Shown piece after piece: positions 1 through 12,060 of a stretch of 53,596 nucleotides of DNA. The translations under genes were made by a program, and so were the position numbers. The stretch's first letter is position 1. Every line of letters begins with the position of its first letter. A model generated the notes under the pieces. It was given only the letters and a program-made list of their open reading frames with translations, made no database searches and was not told the origin of the DNA. The DNA is from CAYLNM01 sp964385045 (lineage in GTDB: Bacteria > Planctomycetota > Phycisphaerae > Phycisphaerales > SM1A02), in contig CAYLNM010000014.1 of assembly GCA_964385045.1 (NCBI GenBank), positions 1-53,596 of the forward strand, given 5' to 3'.

Positions 1-127
1 GGGGCCGGTGGGGGGCGGAACCGGTCGGGCGGGGTGGGATCGGCAGCGGATCCGGACGAATTCCGGATGATATCGGCCCCCCGGCGGGACCTCCCCCACC
101 GCGGGCCGTCGCGGACGATCCCGTTCG

Positions 128-156
128 TTGACGTCCGAAATCGCTCAGGCTACCCT
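128..156 (+). promoter_or_regulatory. sigma-70-type promoter of tRNA-Ala
   Basis: A TTGACG -35 box (128-133) lies 17 bp before a TACCCT -10 box (151-156). The predicted start is near 163, about 50 nt before the mature tRNA. The TACCxT form of the -10 box recurs at mraZ in this window, which supports it as a functional variant here. Confidence 0.6.
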
Positions 157-211
157 TCCGCGTCGCCGATCAGGGGACGGGCCGCGCCCGATTCCCGGAC
201 CGGCCAGCCTT

Positions 212-284
212 GGGGCGGTAGCTCAATTGGGAGAGCGCCTCGGTCGCATCGAGGAGGTTGTGAGTTCGATTCTCATCCGCTCCA
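212..284 (+). tRNA. tRNA-Ala, anticodon CGC
   Basis: The 73-nt sequence folds into a complete cloverleaf. The acceptor stem is 212-218 with 277-283. The D-stem is GCTC/GAGC. The anticodon stem CCTCG/CGAGG encloses a seven-base loop with T33 and anticodon CGC at 245-247. The T-arm loop is TTCGATT. Acceptor base pair 3 is G:U (G3-U70), the main alanine identity element, so the amino acid call rests on the anticodon and on that pair. The discriminator base is A and no CCA is encoded. The gene sits alone between its own promoter and an intrinsic terminator. Confidence 0.95.
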
Positions 285-288
285 CGTC

Positions 289-316
289 ACGGGGCCCCCA
301 CGCGGGGCCCCGTTTT
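289..316 (+). terminator. intrinsic terminator after tRNA-Ala
   Basis: A nine-pair GC stem (290-298 with 304-312) closes a five-base loop and is followed directly by TTTT. It lies 5 nt after the tRNA, so the tRNA is a single-gene transcription unit. Confidence 0.85.
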
Positions 317-366
317 CGTGCGCGGACCTGGTCGGAGGAGGCGTTCTCTCGCGGCCGAGATCGGCG

Positions 367-372
367 TATCAT
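367..372 (+). promoter_or_regulatory. -10 box of a probable leaderless gene
   Basis: TATCAT (five of six matches to TATAAT) ends 6 nt before the ATG at 379, so transcription would start at about the first base of the start codon. No Shine-Dalgarno sequence fits between. The -35 region (TTCTCT, 344-349) is weak. Confidence 0.5.
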
Positions 373-378
373 GTTCGG

Positions 379-579
379 ATGGAATTCGGGATCTCCCACG
401 ACTGGTCGGAGGAGTCACTGGAGGCCAAGGCCCGCTGGTTCCGCTCGTTGTCTCTCGAGGAGCGGATGCAGTTCCTGTGCGAGATGACGGACCTCATCCT
501 CCGCAACAACCCTCGGGTCGCGGACCTCGACCGTGCTGAACCGACTCCAGGCCGTATTCAGGTGCTTGAACTCGAATGA
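379..579 (+). CDS. small conserved protein paired with a nucleotidyltransferase
   Basis: This gene encodes 66 residues. The protein opens with a hydrophilic segment (ISHDWSEESLEAKARWF), continues with an amphipathic helix (SLSLEERMQFLCEMTDLIL) and ends with a short basic/acidic tail. It has no signal peptide or membrane segment. From memory, similar 60-70 residue proteins sit directly upstream of minimal nucleotidyltransferases in many unrelated genomes; that is recall, not a search. The ATG at 379 was chosen because a TATCAT -10 box ends 6 nt upstream. The gene overlaps the next one by 47 bp in another frame, so the two are probably coupled. Its function is unknown. A partner or antidote role for the nucleotidyltransferase is inference only. 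Confidence 0.7.
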   Translation: MEFGISHDWSEESLEAKARWFRSLSLEERMQFLCEMTDLILRNNPRVADLDRAEPTPGRIQVLELE

Positions 580-982
580 CGTGCGATACGTCGTGATCGG
601 GGGGATCGCGGCGGTCCTGCATGGTGTCCCACGTGCGACGTTCGACCTCGACATCCTGATCGAGGCGTCCGAGCCCAACGCGAGACGTCTGCTCGACGCG
701 CTCCAGCAGGCCGGACTCGGCACCGCCGGACTCATCGATCCCGAGTCCCTGCTGGCCAACGAGATCACGGTGTTCAAGGACCGGGTGCGAATCGACGTCC
801 AGACCAGCACGCCGGGCCTCGACTTCGAGACGGCGTGGAATGGGCGAGAGATCATGGACCATGAGGGCCAACCGTTTCCGGTCCTCAGCCGCGAGGATCT
901 GATCACGGCCAAGCGGGCGGCCGGGAGACCCCGCGATCTCGAGGACGTTCGGGTGCTCGAGGCCGCAGACGACGCTTCCTGA
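533..982 (+). CDS. minimal nucleotidyltransferase (MNT/AbiEii-like)
   Basis: This is a 149-residue single-domain protein of the DNA-polymerase-beta-like nucleotidyltransferase superfamily. The core is visible: a GG turn (IGGIAAVLHG, about residues 23-32), then a metal-binding DLD pair in ATFDLDILIE, then a third acidic strand (VRIDVQTS). The C-terminal half ends in the LSREDLITAKRAAGRPRDLEDV segment common to these proteins. The GTG at 533 gives the usual N-terminus (LNRLQAVFRCLNSNDVRYVVIGG). Members of this group include antitoxins of HEPN-MNT modules and AbiE-type toxins. No HEPN gene is present here; the only partner is the upstream 66-residue protein. The superfamily call is firm, the role is open. 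Confidence 0.85.
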   Translation: MLNRLQAVFRCLNSNDVRYVVIGGIAAVLHGVPRATFDLDILIEASEPNARRLLDALQQAGLGTAGLIDPESLLANEITVFKDRVRIDVQTSTPGLDFETAWNGREIMDHEGQPFPVLSREDLITAKRAAGRPRDLEDVRVLEAADDAS

Positions 983-1046
983 CCGCCTGTCGCCTTCTGG
1001 CCGCTCCTCCCGGCCCCCGCCCCGGGCGCCGGTAGCATCCCTCCCC

Positions 1047-4132
<3,086 letters not shown>

Positions 4133-4136
<4 letters not shown>

Positions 4137-5662
4137 GCCGCCGCCCCGATCCCGTCGCGCAGATGGCGGCCGAGGCCGAGCGGGCCCTGCGGGCCAACGA
4201 CGTGGCCGACGCCATCGATCTCGCCGGCCGCGTGCTCGCGAAGCAGCCGCGGCACGTCGGCATGATCGGGCTCCTCGGCCGCGCGAAGCTGCACACCGGC
4301 GATCTCGACGAGGCCCTCGTGGCGCTCAAGCGGGCGGCGAAGCTCGCGCCGAAGGATCCGGCCCGGCACCACGAGCTCGCCCTCGGACTGATGCGACTCG
4401 CCGACTACGACGGCGCGATCGCGGCCTGCGACGCCGCGCTGCGGCTCGAGCGCGACCACCTCGGCGCGGGCACCCTCAAGGCCGAGATCCTCGTCCGACG
4501 CCGCCGCTTCGACGAGGCGGGCCGGGTGCTCGACCGGCTGCGGACGCCCGAGGGCGAGGACCCGCTCGCGGCCGCGGCCGTTCGCGCCCATCTGCTCGAG
4601 GCGGCCGGCGTCGCCGACGACGCCGAGATCGTCGCCACCGCCCGGCGCGTGCTCGGCCTCGAGCAGGCGCCCGCCGGGCTGCGGCGTCAGATGCTCTTCC
4701 TCCTCGGCCGGCGCGCCGACCGCCGGGGTGACGTCGACGAGGCGATGCGGCGACTCCACGAAGCCAACGAGCTGCTGCGGGTCCGCTTCGATCGCGCGGG
4801 CACCGAGCGCTCGCTCGAGGCGATCCGCCGGACGTTCTCGGCCGAGCGGCAGCCCGCGCTGCCGCAGGCGAGCGTGCCCGCCCGCGGCGTGATCCTGATC
4901 GTCGGCCTGCCCCGCTCCGGCTCGACGCTCCTCGAGACGATGCTCGACGCCCATCCGCGCGTGCACGGCACCGGCGAGGTGCCCCACCTGGGCACGGCGA
5001 TCCGGCGGGTGCGGGAGCTCACCGGCGTCCGCTACCCCGACGGCTGGACCCGCCTCGACGCGGTGGCCCTCGACCGGCTCGCCTCCGCCTACCACGACCG
5101 CCTCCGCAACTCCGCCGGCGCCGCCGGCCGCGACGCCGACGTGCTCGTCGACAAGAGCCTGTACGCGGCCCAGCACCTCGGGGCGATCGACCGGCTGCTG
5201 CCCGGCGCGACGGTCGTGCACGTGCACCGCCATCGCGTGGACGCCGGGCTCTCGGCGTGGATGCAGGACCTCGTGCCCACCATGCTGCCGTGGGCGTCGG
5301 ACCTCGCCGACTGCGGCTGGAACGTGCGGGCCCAGGAGCGGCACATGGCCCACTGGCGGCGGATCCTCGGCGACCGGCTGCTGTCGGTCCGCTACGAGGA
5401 CCTCGTCGACGATCCCGAGCGCGAGCTCCGCCGCATCCTCGCCCGCGCGGGGCTGCCCTTCGACGAGGCGTGCCTGCGGCACCACGAGCGGCGCCGCGAC
5501 GTGGCCACCGCGTCCGTCGGACAGGTCGACGAGCCGGTGCACCGTCGCGCCCTCGGACGGGCCGAGCGGTACCGCGAGCACCTCGGGCCGCTGCTCGAGG
5601 GGCTCGGCCCCGAGCCCGGCAGCGACGACGCGGCCCCGACCGCGACCGGCGACGAGGACTGA
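4133..5662 (+). CDS. TPR-repeat sulfotransferase family protein
   Basis: This 509-residue protein has two parts. Residues 1 to about 240 are tetratricopeptide repeats (for example HTGDLDEALVALKRAAKLAP). The C-terminal half is a PAPS-dependent sulfotransferase fold. The 5'-phosphosulfate loop is GLPRSGSTLLETM (258-270), and the 3'-phosphate motif lies around VVHVHRHRVDAGLSAW. No signal peptide or membrane segment is visible, so a cytosolic enzyme is expected. The family transfers sulfuryl groups to carbohydrates or protein tyrosine; the acceptor cannot be read from sequence. Its GTG start overlaps the mutS stop by 4 bp, so it is co-expressed with a repair gene without an obvious functional link. 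A second protein of this architecture lies at 30632. Confidence 0.88.
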
Positions 5663-5831
5663 CCCGCCGCGCGGTGCCGCCGACCGACCCGCCGCGCGGC
5701 GCGGCGGACCGCCGGCCCCCCCGCCGGCACGGACGGGATGCCGCACCGCCGCGGCGCGACTACCGTTGCCCCCGCCCGGCCGACCCGCCTCCCGCGTCGC
5801 CGCCGGCCGTTCCCGCCCGGAGCCATCGCCC

Positions 5832-6398
5832 GTGTTCAACGCCCAGCAGCTCGCCTCCTCCTTCGAGCACGGCCTCGACTACGCCACCTACCTCGCGACC
5901 GATCCGGCCCGCGCCGAGCCGTGGCGGCGCATCGGCGAGCAGATCGGCCTCACCGAGGCCCAGCGGTCGCTGGTGTCGGGCTTCCAGCGCGAGATGAAGG
6001 TGCTGGTGATCAGCGGCATCTGGTGCGGCGACTGCGCGCAGCAGGGCCCGCTGATCCAGGCGATCGCCGACGGCTCCGACCGGATCGACCTGCGATGGGT
6101 CGACCGCGACGAGCACGAGCGGCTCGCGGCGGCCTTCACGATCAACGCCGGCGCCCGCGTGCCGGTGGCCGTCTTCATGGCCGAGGACTTCGAGCCGGTC
6201 TCCGCCTACGGCGACCGCACCCTCACCCGCTACCGGGCGATGGCCGCCAAGCAGCTCGGCGGGGCGTGCCCGCTGCCCGGGGCCCCGGTGCCGGACGACG
6301 AGCTCGCCGGCTCGCTGCAGGACTGGCTCGACGAGTTCGAGCGCGTGCAGCTGCTGCTCCGGCTCTCCGGCCGCCTGCGCCAGAAGCACGGCGACTGA
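5832..6398 (+). CDS. thioredoxin-fold protein, copy A (WCGDC)
   Basis: This protein has 188 residues. The N-terminal helical segment (FNAQQLASSFEHGLDYATYL) leads into a thioredoxin fold with the redox motif GIWCGDC and a downstream cis-proline strand (ARVPVAVFMAEDFEPV). The C-terminus is a conserved amphipathic helix (DEFERVQLLLRLSGRL). There is no signal peptide, so a cytosolic role is likely. The GTG start at 5832 was chosen because it aligns with the start of the neighbouring paralogue; the reading frame extends upstream to a TTG at 5766. With copy B it forms a tandem duplication of about 50% identity by eye. The substrate is unknown. Confidence 0.88.
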   Translation: MFNAQQLASSFEHGLDYATYLATDPARAEPWRRIGEQIGLTEAQRSLVSGFQREMKVLVISGIWCGDCAQQGPLIQAIADGSDRIDLRWVDRDEHERLAAAFTINAGARVPVAVFMAEDFEPVSAYGDRTLTRYRAMAAKQLGGACPLPGAPVPDDELAGSLQDWLDEFERVQLLLRLSGRLRQKHGD

Positions 6399-6535
6399 GC
6401 CTCCCGGCGCTGGCCCACCGCCCGGCGCCCGGCCGGCCAGCCGTCCGGCCGACCACCGTCCAGGCAGCCCGCTGCTCATCGCGGCCCCTCCGCCCTTCGC
6501 TCTCCCTCCCGCCCCGAATCCCCCGGAGCCCGCCG

Positions 6536-7108
6536 ATGCACCTCACCGAGGCGTTCCTTCGCACCAAGTTCGAGCAGGGCGTCGACTACGCGAGCTTCGT
6601 CGCCTCCGGCGAGCCCCACGGCCACCGGCCGCAGTGGGACGACCGCCACGGCCGCCTCGCCCTCGACGACCGCCAGCAGGCCCTCGTCGCCGGCTTCGTG
6701 CGCGACATGAAGATCCTGTGCCTCACCGGCACCTGGTGCGGCGACTGCGCCCTGCAGGGGGCGGCGATGCAGCGGATCGCCGAGGCGAGCCCGCGGATCG
6801 ACCTGCGGTTCATCCCGCGGGCCGAGGAGCACGCCGACCTCATCGTGCCGGCGCAGATCAACGCCGGCTTCCGGGTCCCGGTGACCTGGTTCATGGCCGA
6901 GGACTTCGAGCCGGTCAGCCGCTTCGGCGACCGCACGCTCAGCCGCTACCGCTCGATGGCCCGCAAGGCCCTCGGCGACGACTTCGTGCCCGCCCCGCCG
7001 CCGGAGGATCCGGTGCGGGAGGTGCTCCGCGAGGTGCTCGACGAGTTCGAGCGGGTGCAGCTGCTGCTCCGTACGTCCACCCGGCTGCGGCAGCGGCACG
7101 GGGACTGA
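6536..7108 (+). CDS. thioredoxin-fold protein, copy B (WCGDC)
   Basis: This 190-residue paralogue of the preceding gene has the same layout: an N-terminal helix (LTEAFLRTKFEQGVDYASF), the redox motif TGTWCGDC, the cis-Pro strand FRVPVTWFMAEDFEPV, and the C-terminal signature DEFERVQLLLRTSTRLRQ. Differences cluster in the segment before the active site and in the Pro-rich loop before the last helix (APPPEDPVRE). The 137-bp gap to copy A has no clear terminator, so both may be cotranscribed. The CGDC active site is close to that of classic CGPC thioredoxins, with Pro replaced by Asp. A reductase or peroxide-response role is plausible but not shown. Confidence 0.88.
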   Translation: MHLTEAFLRTKFEQGVDYASFVASGEPHGHRPQWDDRHGRLALDDRQQALVAGFVRDMKILCLTGTWCGDCALQGAAMQRIAEASPRIDLRFIPRAEEHADLIVPAQINAGFRVPVTWFMAEDFEPVSRFGDRTLSRYRSMARKALGDDFVPAPPPEDPVREVLREVLDEFERVQLLLRTSTRLRQRHGD

Positions 7109-7203
7109 CGGCCGGCGGTGACCTCCCGCGTGCCCGCCGGGGCGCCGCCGCGCCGTGGCGCCGCCACGCCGCCACGCCGTCACGCCGCCCCGGCCCCCGC
7201 GCG

Positions 7204-7250
7204 CACGACGAAGCGGGCCCCGGCTCCGCCGATGACCCGCGCTCGTCGTG
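7204..7250. terminator. hairpin between convergent genes
   Basis: CACGACGA (7204-7211) pairs with TCGTCGTG (7243-7250), and inner GCGGG pairs with CCCGC (7236-7240). It lies between the thioredoxin pair and the lipoprotein gene, which converge. There is no T-run on either side, so the terminator call is tentative. Confidence 0.4.
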
Positions 7251-7318
7251 ATCGGGACCCGCCCGCCGCGGCCCGAGGCCCGCGGACGGATCCCGTCGTG
7301 TCGCGTCCGCGACCGCGA

Positions 7319-7792
7319 TCAGTCGGGACGATCGTTCTCGGTCGAGACGGTGGCGAACGCCTCGCCGTCGTTCGTCGGCAGCAGCCAGCCGTTCACCCGC
7401 GCGAAGGCGACGGCGTCGTGGTTCGCCGGGCGGAAGGGCTTCCGCGGGGCGTGGGCGAAGCTGTTGGTGTTGTGCTGACCCCACGGGAACTCGTCCTCCT
7501 GCAGGAAGACGACCTGCGCGAGGCGGGGCTCCGGGTTGAGCGTGGCCGGCAGCTCCTCGCCGGTCCGCCAGGTGCCGTCGGCGAACCAGTGGTAGGTGCC
7601 GCTGTACGGCTCGAAGTACACCTGGTCGTTCGGGTGGTAGACGAACTGATAGTTCCACCAGTCCTGCCAGCCGTGCTCGTGGCGCGGCGTGCCGTCGTCC
7701 TGGAAGGTGATGGACTCGCTCGTGGTGGCGCAGCCGGTCGAGAAGGCGGCGGCCGCGGCGACGAGCGACAGGGTGACGAGCGGGTGACGCAT
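7319..7792 (-). CDS. small secreted lipoprotein, unknown function
   Basis: The gene encodes 157 residues. The start is a typical lipoprotein signal: MRHPLVTLSLVAAAAAFSTGC, with lipidated Cys in the FSTGC lipobox. The mature part is rich in aromatic residues and His (HGWQDWWNYQFVYHPNDQVYF, then SGTYHWFADGTW), which suggests a compact envelope protein. A clean GAGGAG Shine-Dalgarno lies 7 nt before the ATG. No known family is recognised. It stands alone, convergent with the thioredoxin pair, with unresolved sequence upstream because of the assembly gap. Confidence 0.75.
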   Translation of the reverse strand: MRHPLVTLSLVAAAAAFSTGCATTSESITFQDDGTPRHEHGWQDWWNYQFVYHPNDQVYFEPYSGTYHWFADGTWRTGEELPATLNPEPRLAQVVFLQEDEFPWGQHNTNSFAHAPRKPFRPANHDAVAFARVNGWLLPTNDGEAFATVSTENDRPD

Positions 7793-7980
7793 GATTCGGC
7801 TCCTCGATGGCGTGCGCGCGGGCCCCGGGCCCGGCGATCCGTCGAGGTCATGCATCGAGTCGAAGACGCCCGGGATCCACCCGGCACCCCGGCTTCGCCG
7901 CCTCCCGGGCGCCGCCCGAGCGGCACCGGCGGCGCGGCCGACGCGACCGGCGCAGGCCGCAGGACCCGACCCGGCACCGG

Positions 7981-8080
7981 NNNNNNNNNNNNNNNNNNNN
8001 NNNNNNNNNNNNNNNNNNNNNNNNNNNNNNNNNNNNNNNNNNNNNNNNNNNNNNNNNNNNNNNNNNNNNNNNNNNNNNNN
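7981..8080. other. assembly gap (100 N)
   Basis: Exactly 100 N follow unique sequence and precede a pure hexamer repeat. This is the usual placeholder for a scaffold join of unknown length, so spacing across it should not be trusted. Confidence 0.97.
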
Positions 8081-8145
<65 letters not shown>

Positions 8146-8226
8146 CTCCGGCTCCGCACCCGCTCGGCCCCGGCCCGCCCGTCCACGCCTCCGCGGGACG
8201 CGGGGCCGGGAGCCCGGCCCGCGGAC

Positions 8227-9633
8227 TCAGCCCCCCGCCATCTCCGCGAAGCGGGCGAGGATCGCCGCGTGCGAGCGGATGCCGCCGTGGAAGCATCGCA
8301 CCTCGAACTTCTCGTTGGGCGAGTGCATGCGGTCGTCGTCGAGGCCGAAGCCCACGAGCAGCGAGTCGATCCCGAGGACGTCCTGGAACATCCCCACCAC
8401 GGGGATCGAGCCGCCGGTGCCGATGAGCGCCGCCGTGCGGCCGTAGACGTCCTCGAGGCCCGCCGCCGCCGCGGAGAGCCACCCCGACTCCGTCGGGACG
8501 CGGATCGCGTCGTCGCAGCCGAAGTGCTCGAACTCCACCCGGCAGCCGGCGGGCACCTGGTCGCGAATGAACTGCTCGAGCGACTGGCGGATCGCGCGGG
8601 CGTCCTGCTCGGCCACCAGCCGGCAGGAGATCTTCGCCGAGGCCTCGGCCGGGATCACCGTCTTGGCCCCCCGGCCCGTGTAGCCGCCCCACATGCCGTT
8701 GACGTCGCACGTGGGCCGCGACCAGACCTGCTCCAGCACCGAGCGGCCCGCCTCGCCCATGCCGCCGTCGGGCCCGATGCCGGCGCCGGCGAGGAAGCCG
8801 ACCTCGTCGAAGCCGAGGGCGTCCCAGGCCGCCTTCTCCTCGGGCGAGAGCTCGCGGACGTCGTCGTAGAAGCCGGGCACCTGCACGCGCCCCGACTCGT
8901 CGTGGAGCCGGGCGAGGATGCGGGCGAGCACGTTGTTCGGGTTCGGCACCGAGCCGCCGTACATGCCCGAGTGCAGGTCGTGCGAGGGGCCGTGCACCGT
9001 GACCTGCAGGTACACGAGGCCGCGGAGCATGTAGGTGATCGCGGGCGTGTCGACGTCCCACATGCCGGTGTCGCACACCACGCACGCATCGGCCGCGAGC
9101 CGCTCGCGCTCGGCCTCGAGGAAGGGCTCGAGGCTCGGGCTGCCCGACTCCTCCTCGCCCTCGAGCATCACCTTGATCCGCACCGGGAAGTCGCCGTGGA
9201 CCTGCTTCCACGCCCGGAAGGCCTCGATGAAGGTCATCAGCTGGCCCTTGTCGTCGACCGCGCCGCGGGCCACGATCCGGCGGCCGTGCTCGGCCTCGAC
9301 CACCTGCGGCTCGAAGGGCGGGCTGTCCCAGAGCTCCACCGGGTCCGGCGGCTGCACGTCGTAGTGGCCGTAGTACAGGACGGTCGGCGCGCCCTCCGGC
9401 CCGGCCTCGGCGTAGACGATCGGGTGGCCGGTGGTGTCGAGCACCGCCGACGCGAAGCCGATGTCGGCGAGCTGGGACGCGCACCACTCGGCGGCGCGGC
9501 GGACGTCGCCGGCGAACGCCGGATCGGTCGACACGCTGGGGATCGAGAGGAGCTCGCGGAGGCGATCGAGCGATGCCTCGAGGCCGGCGTCGACGGCCTC
9601 GAGCACGGGAGCGGCGGACTGGGTGGTGGTCAT
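8227..9633 (-). CDS. M20 family dipeptidase
   Basis: This 468-residue cytosolic di-zinc peptidase is of the PepV/CNDP-like M20 type and cleaves dipeptides. Metal ligands can be placed: H90 and D92 in YGHYDVQP, D127 in AVDDKGQ, the catalytic and metal acidic cluster E160-E162 in EGEEESGS, and a C-terminal His in MHSPNEKF. The lid domain carries the SHDLHSGMYGG substrate motif. The ATG at 9633 is preferred over a GTG one codon earlier. A TACGAT hexamer ends 6 nt before the ATG and there is no Shine-Dalgarno, suggesting a leaderless transcript. The zinc-ribbon protein upstream on the same strand ends 45 bp away. Confidence 0.93.
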   Translation of the reverse strand: MTTTQSAAPVLEAVDAGLEASLDRLRELLSIPSVSTDPAFAGDVRRAAEWCASQLADIGFASAVLDTTGHPIVYAEAGPEGAPTVLYYGHYDVQPPDPVELWDSPPFEPQVVEAEHGRRIVARGAVDDKGQLMTFIEAFRAWKQVHGDFPVRIKVMLEGEEESGSPSLEPFLEAERERLAADACVVCDTGMWDVDTPAITYMLRGLVYLQVTVHGPSHDLHSGMYGGSVPNPNNVLARILARLHDESGRVQVPGFYDDVRELSPEEKAAWDALGFDEVGFLAGAGIGPDGGMGEAGRSVLEQVWSRPTCDVNGMWGGYTGRGAKTVIPAEASAKISCRLVAEQDARAIRQSLEQFIRDQVPAGCRVEFEHFGCDDAIRVPTESGWLSAAAAGLEDVYGRTAALIGTGGSIPVVGMFQDVLGIDSLLVGFGLDDDRMHSPNEKFEVRCFHGGIRSHAAILARFAEMAGG

Positions 9634-9678
9634 CACCCGATCGTAGCAGTCCGGGCCCCGGCCTCCGGGCCCGTCGGG

Positions 9679-10041
9679 TCAGGGCGCCGCCTGGGCGGCG
9701 AGGGCCAGCAGGGCCGCGGCCGCGAGCGTCATCAGGAGCACCACGACCGCCCACCGCCGGCGCATGCGGGCCACCGCGCGGCGCCCGCCGTCGTCGACCG
9801 ACGCCTCGGTCGACTCGTCGGCCGGCCGGCGCTCGAGCGCGGTCGCGGCCGAGCGCTCGACCTCGATCACGGGGACGAGCCCCTCCATCTCGGCGTAGCT
9901 GCGGGGCGGGCGATCCTGGAAGTCGCAGCCGCAGGCGAGGCACGCCGGCAGCATCGAGCCGGTGGCGGGGACGGCGCATCCGCAGGCGACGCATCGCCGT
10001 GCGAGCATCCGGGTCCGACGCGTTCCGAGCCCACCCTTCAT
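9679..10041 (-). CDS. zinc-ribbon tail-anchored membrane protein
   Basis: The gene encodes 120 residues. Two Cys pairs near the N-terminus (CVACGC and CLACGC, about 22 residues apart) form a likely zinc ribbon. A charged linker follows, and one strongly hydrophobic helix (WAVVVLLMTLAAAALLALA) ends the protein, so the ribbon would face the cytosol. No family name is recognised. The ATG at 10041 is supported by a TAGCGT hexamer ending 7 nt upstream, another likely leaderless start. It is divergent from the hypothetical gene at 10195 and lies just upstream of the dipeptidase on the same strand. Confidence 0.7.
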   Translation of the reverse strand: MKGGLGTRRTRMLARRCVACGCAVPATGSMLPACLACGCDFQDRPPRSYAEMEGLVPVIEVERSAATALERRPADESTEASVDDGGRRAVARMRRRWAVVVLLMTLAAAALLALAAQAAP

Positions 10042-10194
10042 CGTGCGTACGCTATCCCTCCCGGCGGGGCGGCGGAAGCGCCGTGCACGGGAATCGCGCC
10101 CTCTCGTCCCTCCCGCGCGACCCGCCTCACGGGTGCTCGCCCCGGCCCGCACCCGCCGCCCGTCCGGCACCCGTCCCGCTCCGGTCCACCCGCC

Positions 10195-10968
10195 ATGCGC
10201 TTCGACCTGCCCACCTGGATCCGCCATCTCCGCCACGTGGGCGGACCGCTTCCCGAGGCGGGAGCCCCGCTCGCGGCGGGCGACCTCGAGGCGGCGGTGC
10301 GGGCGGCCTGCCTGGGCGGGCGGTCCCGCCCCGACGGGCCCGACGCCGGCGCGGCCGCGGGCTCCGGCGCCGGACCCGGGACGGCCGCGCCCTCGGACGC
10401 CGGGGATGCCCGGGACGCCCCGGACGCGCAGGACGCGCAGGACATCGCCACCGCCCCGGCCGAGCTCGCCCCCGCCGACGGCGAGCGGGCGCTGTGGTGG
10501 GCGCGGGCCGACCGCGGCGTGGACGTCGACGCGGTCCTCGCCGCCGCCGACCCGGCCGCTCGCCCCCCCGACGTGGGCCCCGCGGCGTCGAACGGCTCGC
10601 TCCTGCCCCGCGACCGCTACCGGGCGATCGAGGTCTGGACCGACGCCGATCTGGCGGCGATGCACGCCCTGTGGTGGCTCGCCCGCGACCGGGGGCGGGC
10701 CGACTGGGCCGCGCGACTCGACGAGGTGCGGGCCTGGCACCTGGCCAACACCCAGCCCGACAACGCGACCAACCGGCCGTGGGCGATCCACGTCTTCCTG
10801 CTCGCGGGCTCGCCCGAGGACGAGCACTACGCCCAGACCCTGCTGCACAACGCCCTGGCGATGGACGCCGAGCCCACGCCGCTCGGTCGGGTGCTGCTGC
10901 ACGACGCGGCGAACGCCCTCGAGCTCGCCCTCGCCCGCGGGCCGAGCAGGGGACCCGCCGGGACCTGA
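10195..10968 (+). CDS. hypothetical protein with Asp/Ala-rich insert
   Basis: This protein has 257 residues and matches no family I recognise. The N-terminus (MRFDLPTWIRHLRHVGG) and the C-terminal two thirds look folded. The C-terminal part has Trp-rich segments (ERALWWARADRGVDVDAVL; DLAAMHALWWLARDRG) and a helical block (NRPWAIHVFLLAG, then HYAQTLLHNALAM). Residues of about 45-85 are a low-complexity linker of DA/GA repeats. It has no signal peptide. The helical pattern suggests an alpha-alpha repeat protein. Only 3 bp separate its stop from the convergent dapF stop. Confidence 0.72.
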   Translation: MRFDLPTWIRHLRHVGGPLPEAGAPLAAGDLEAAVRAACLGGRSRPDGPDAGAAAGSGAGPGTAAPSDAGDARDAPDAQDAQDIATAPAELAPADGERALWWARADRGVDVDAVLAAADPAARPPDVGPAASNGSLLPRDRYRAIEVWTDADLAAMHALWWLARDRGRADWAARLDEVRAWHLANTQPDNATNRPWAIHVFLLAGSPEDEHYAQTLLHNALAMDAEPTPLGRVLLHDAANALELALARGPSRGPAGT

Positions 10969-10971
10969 CGG

Positions 10972-12056
<1,085 letters not shown>

Positions 12057-12060
<4 letters not shown>

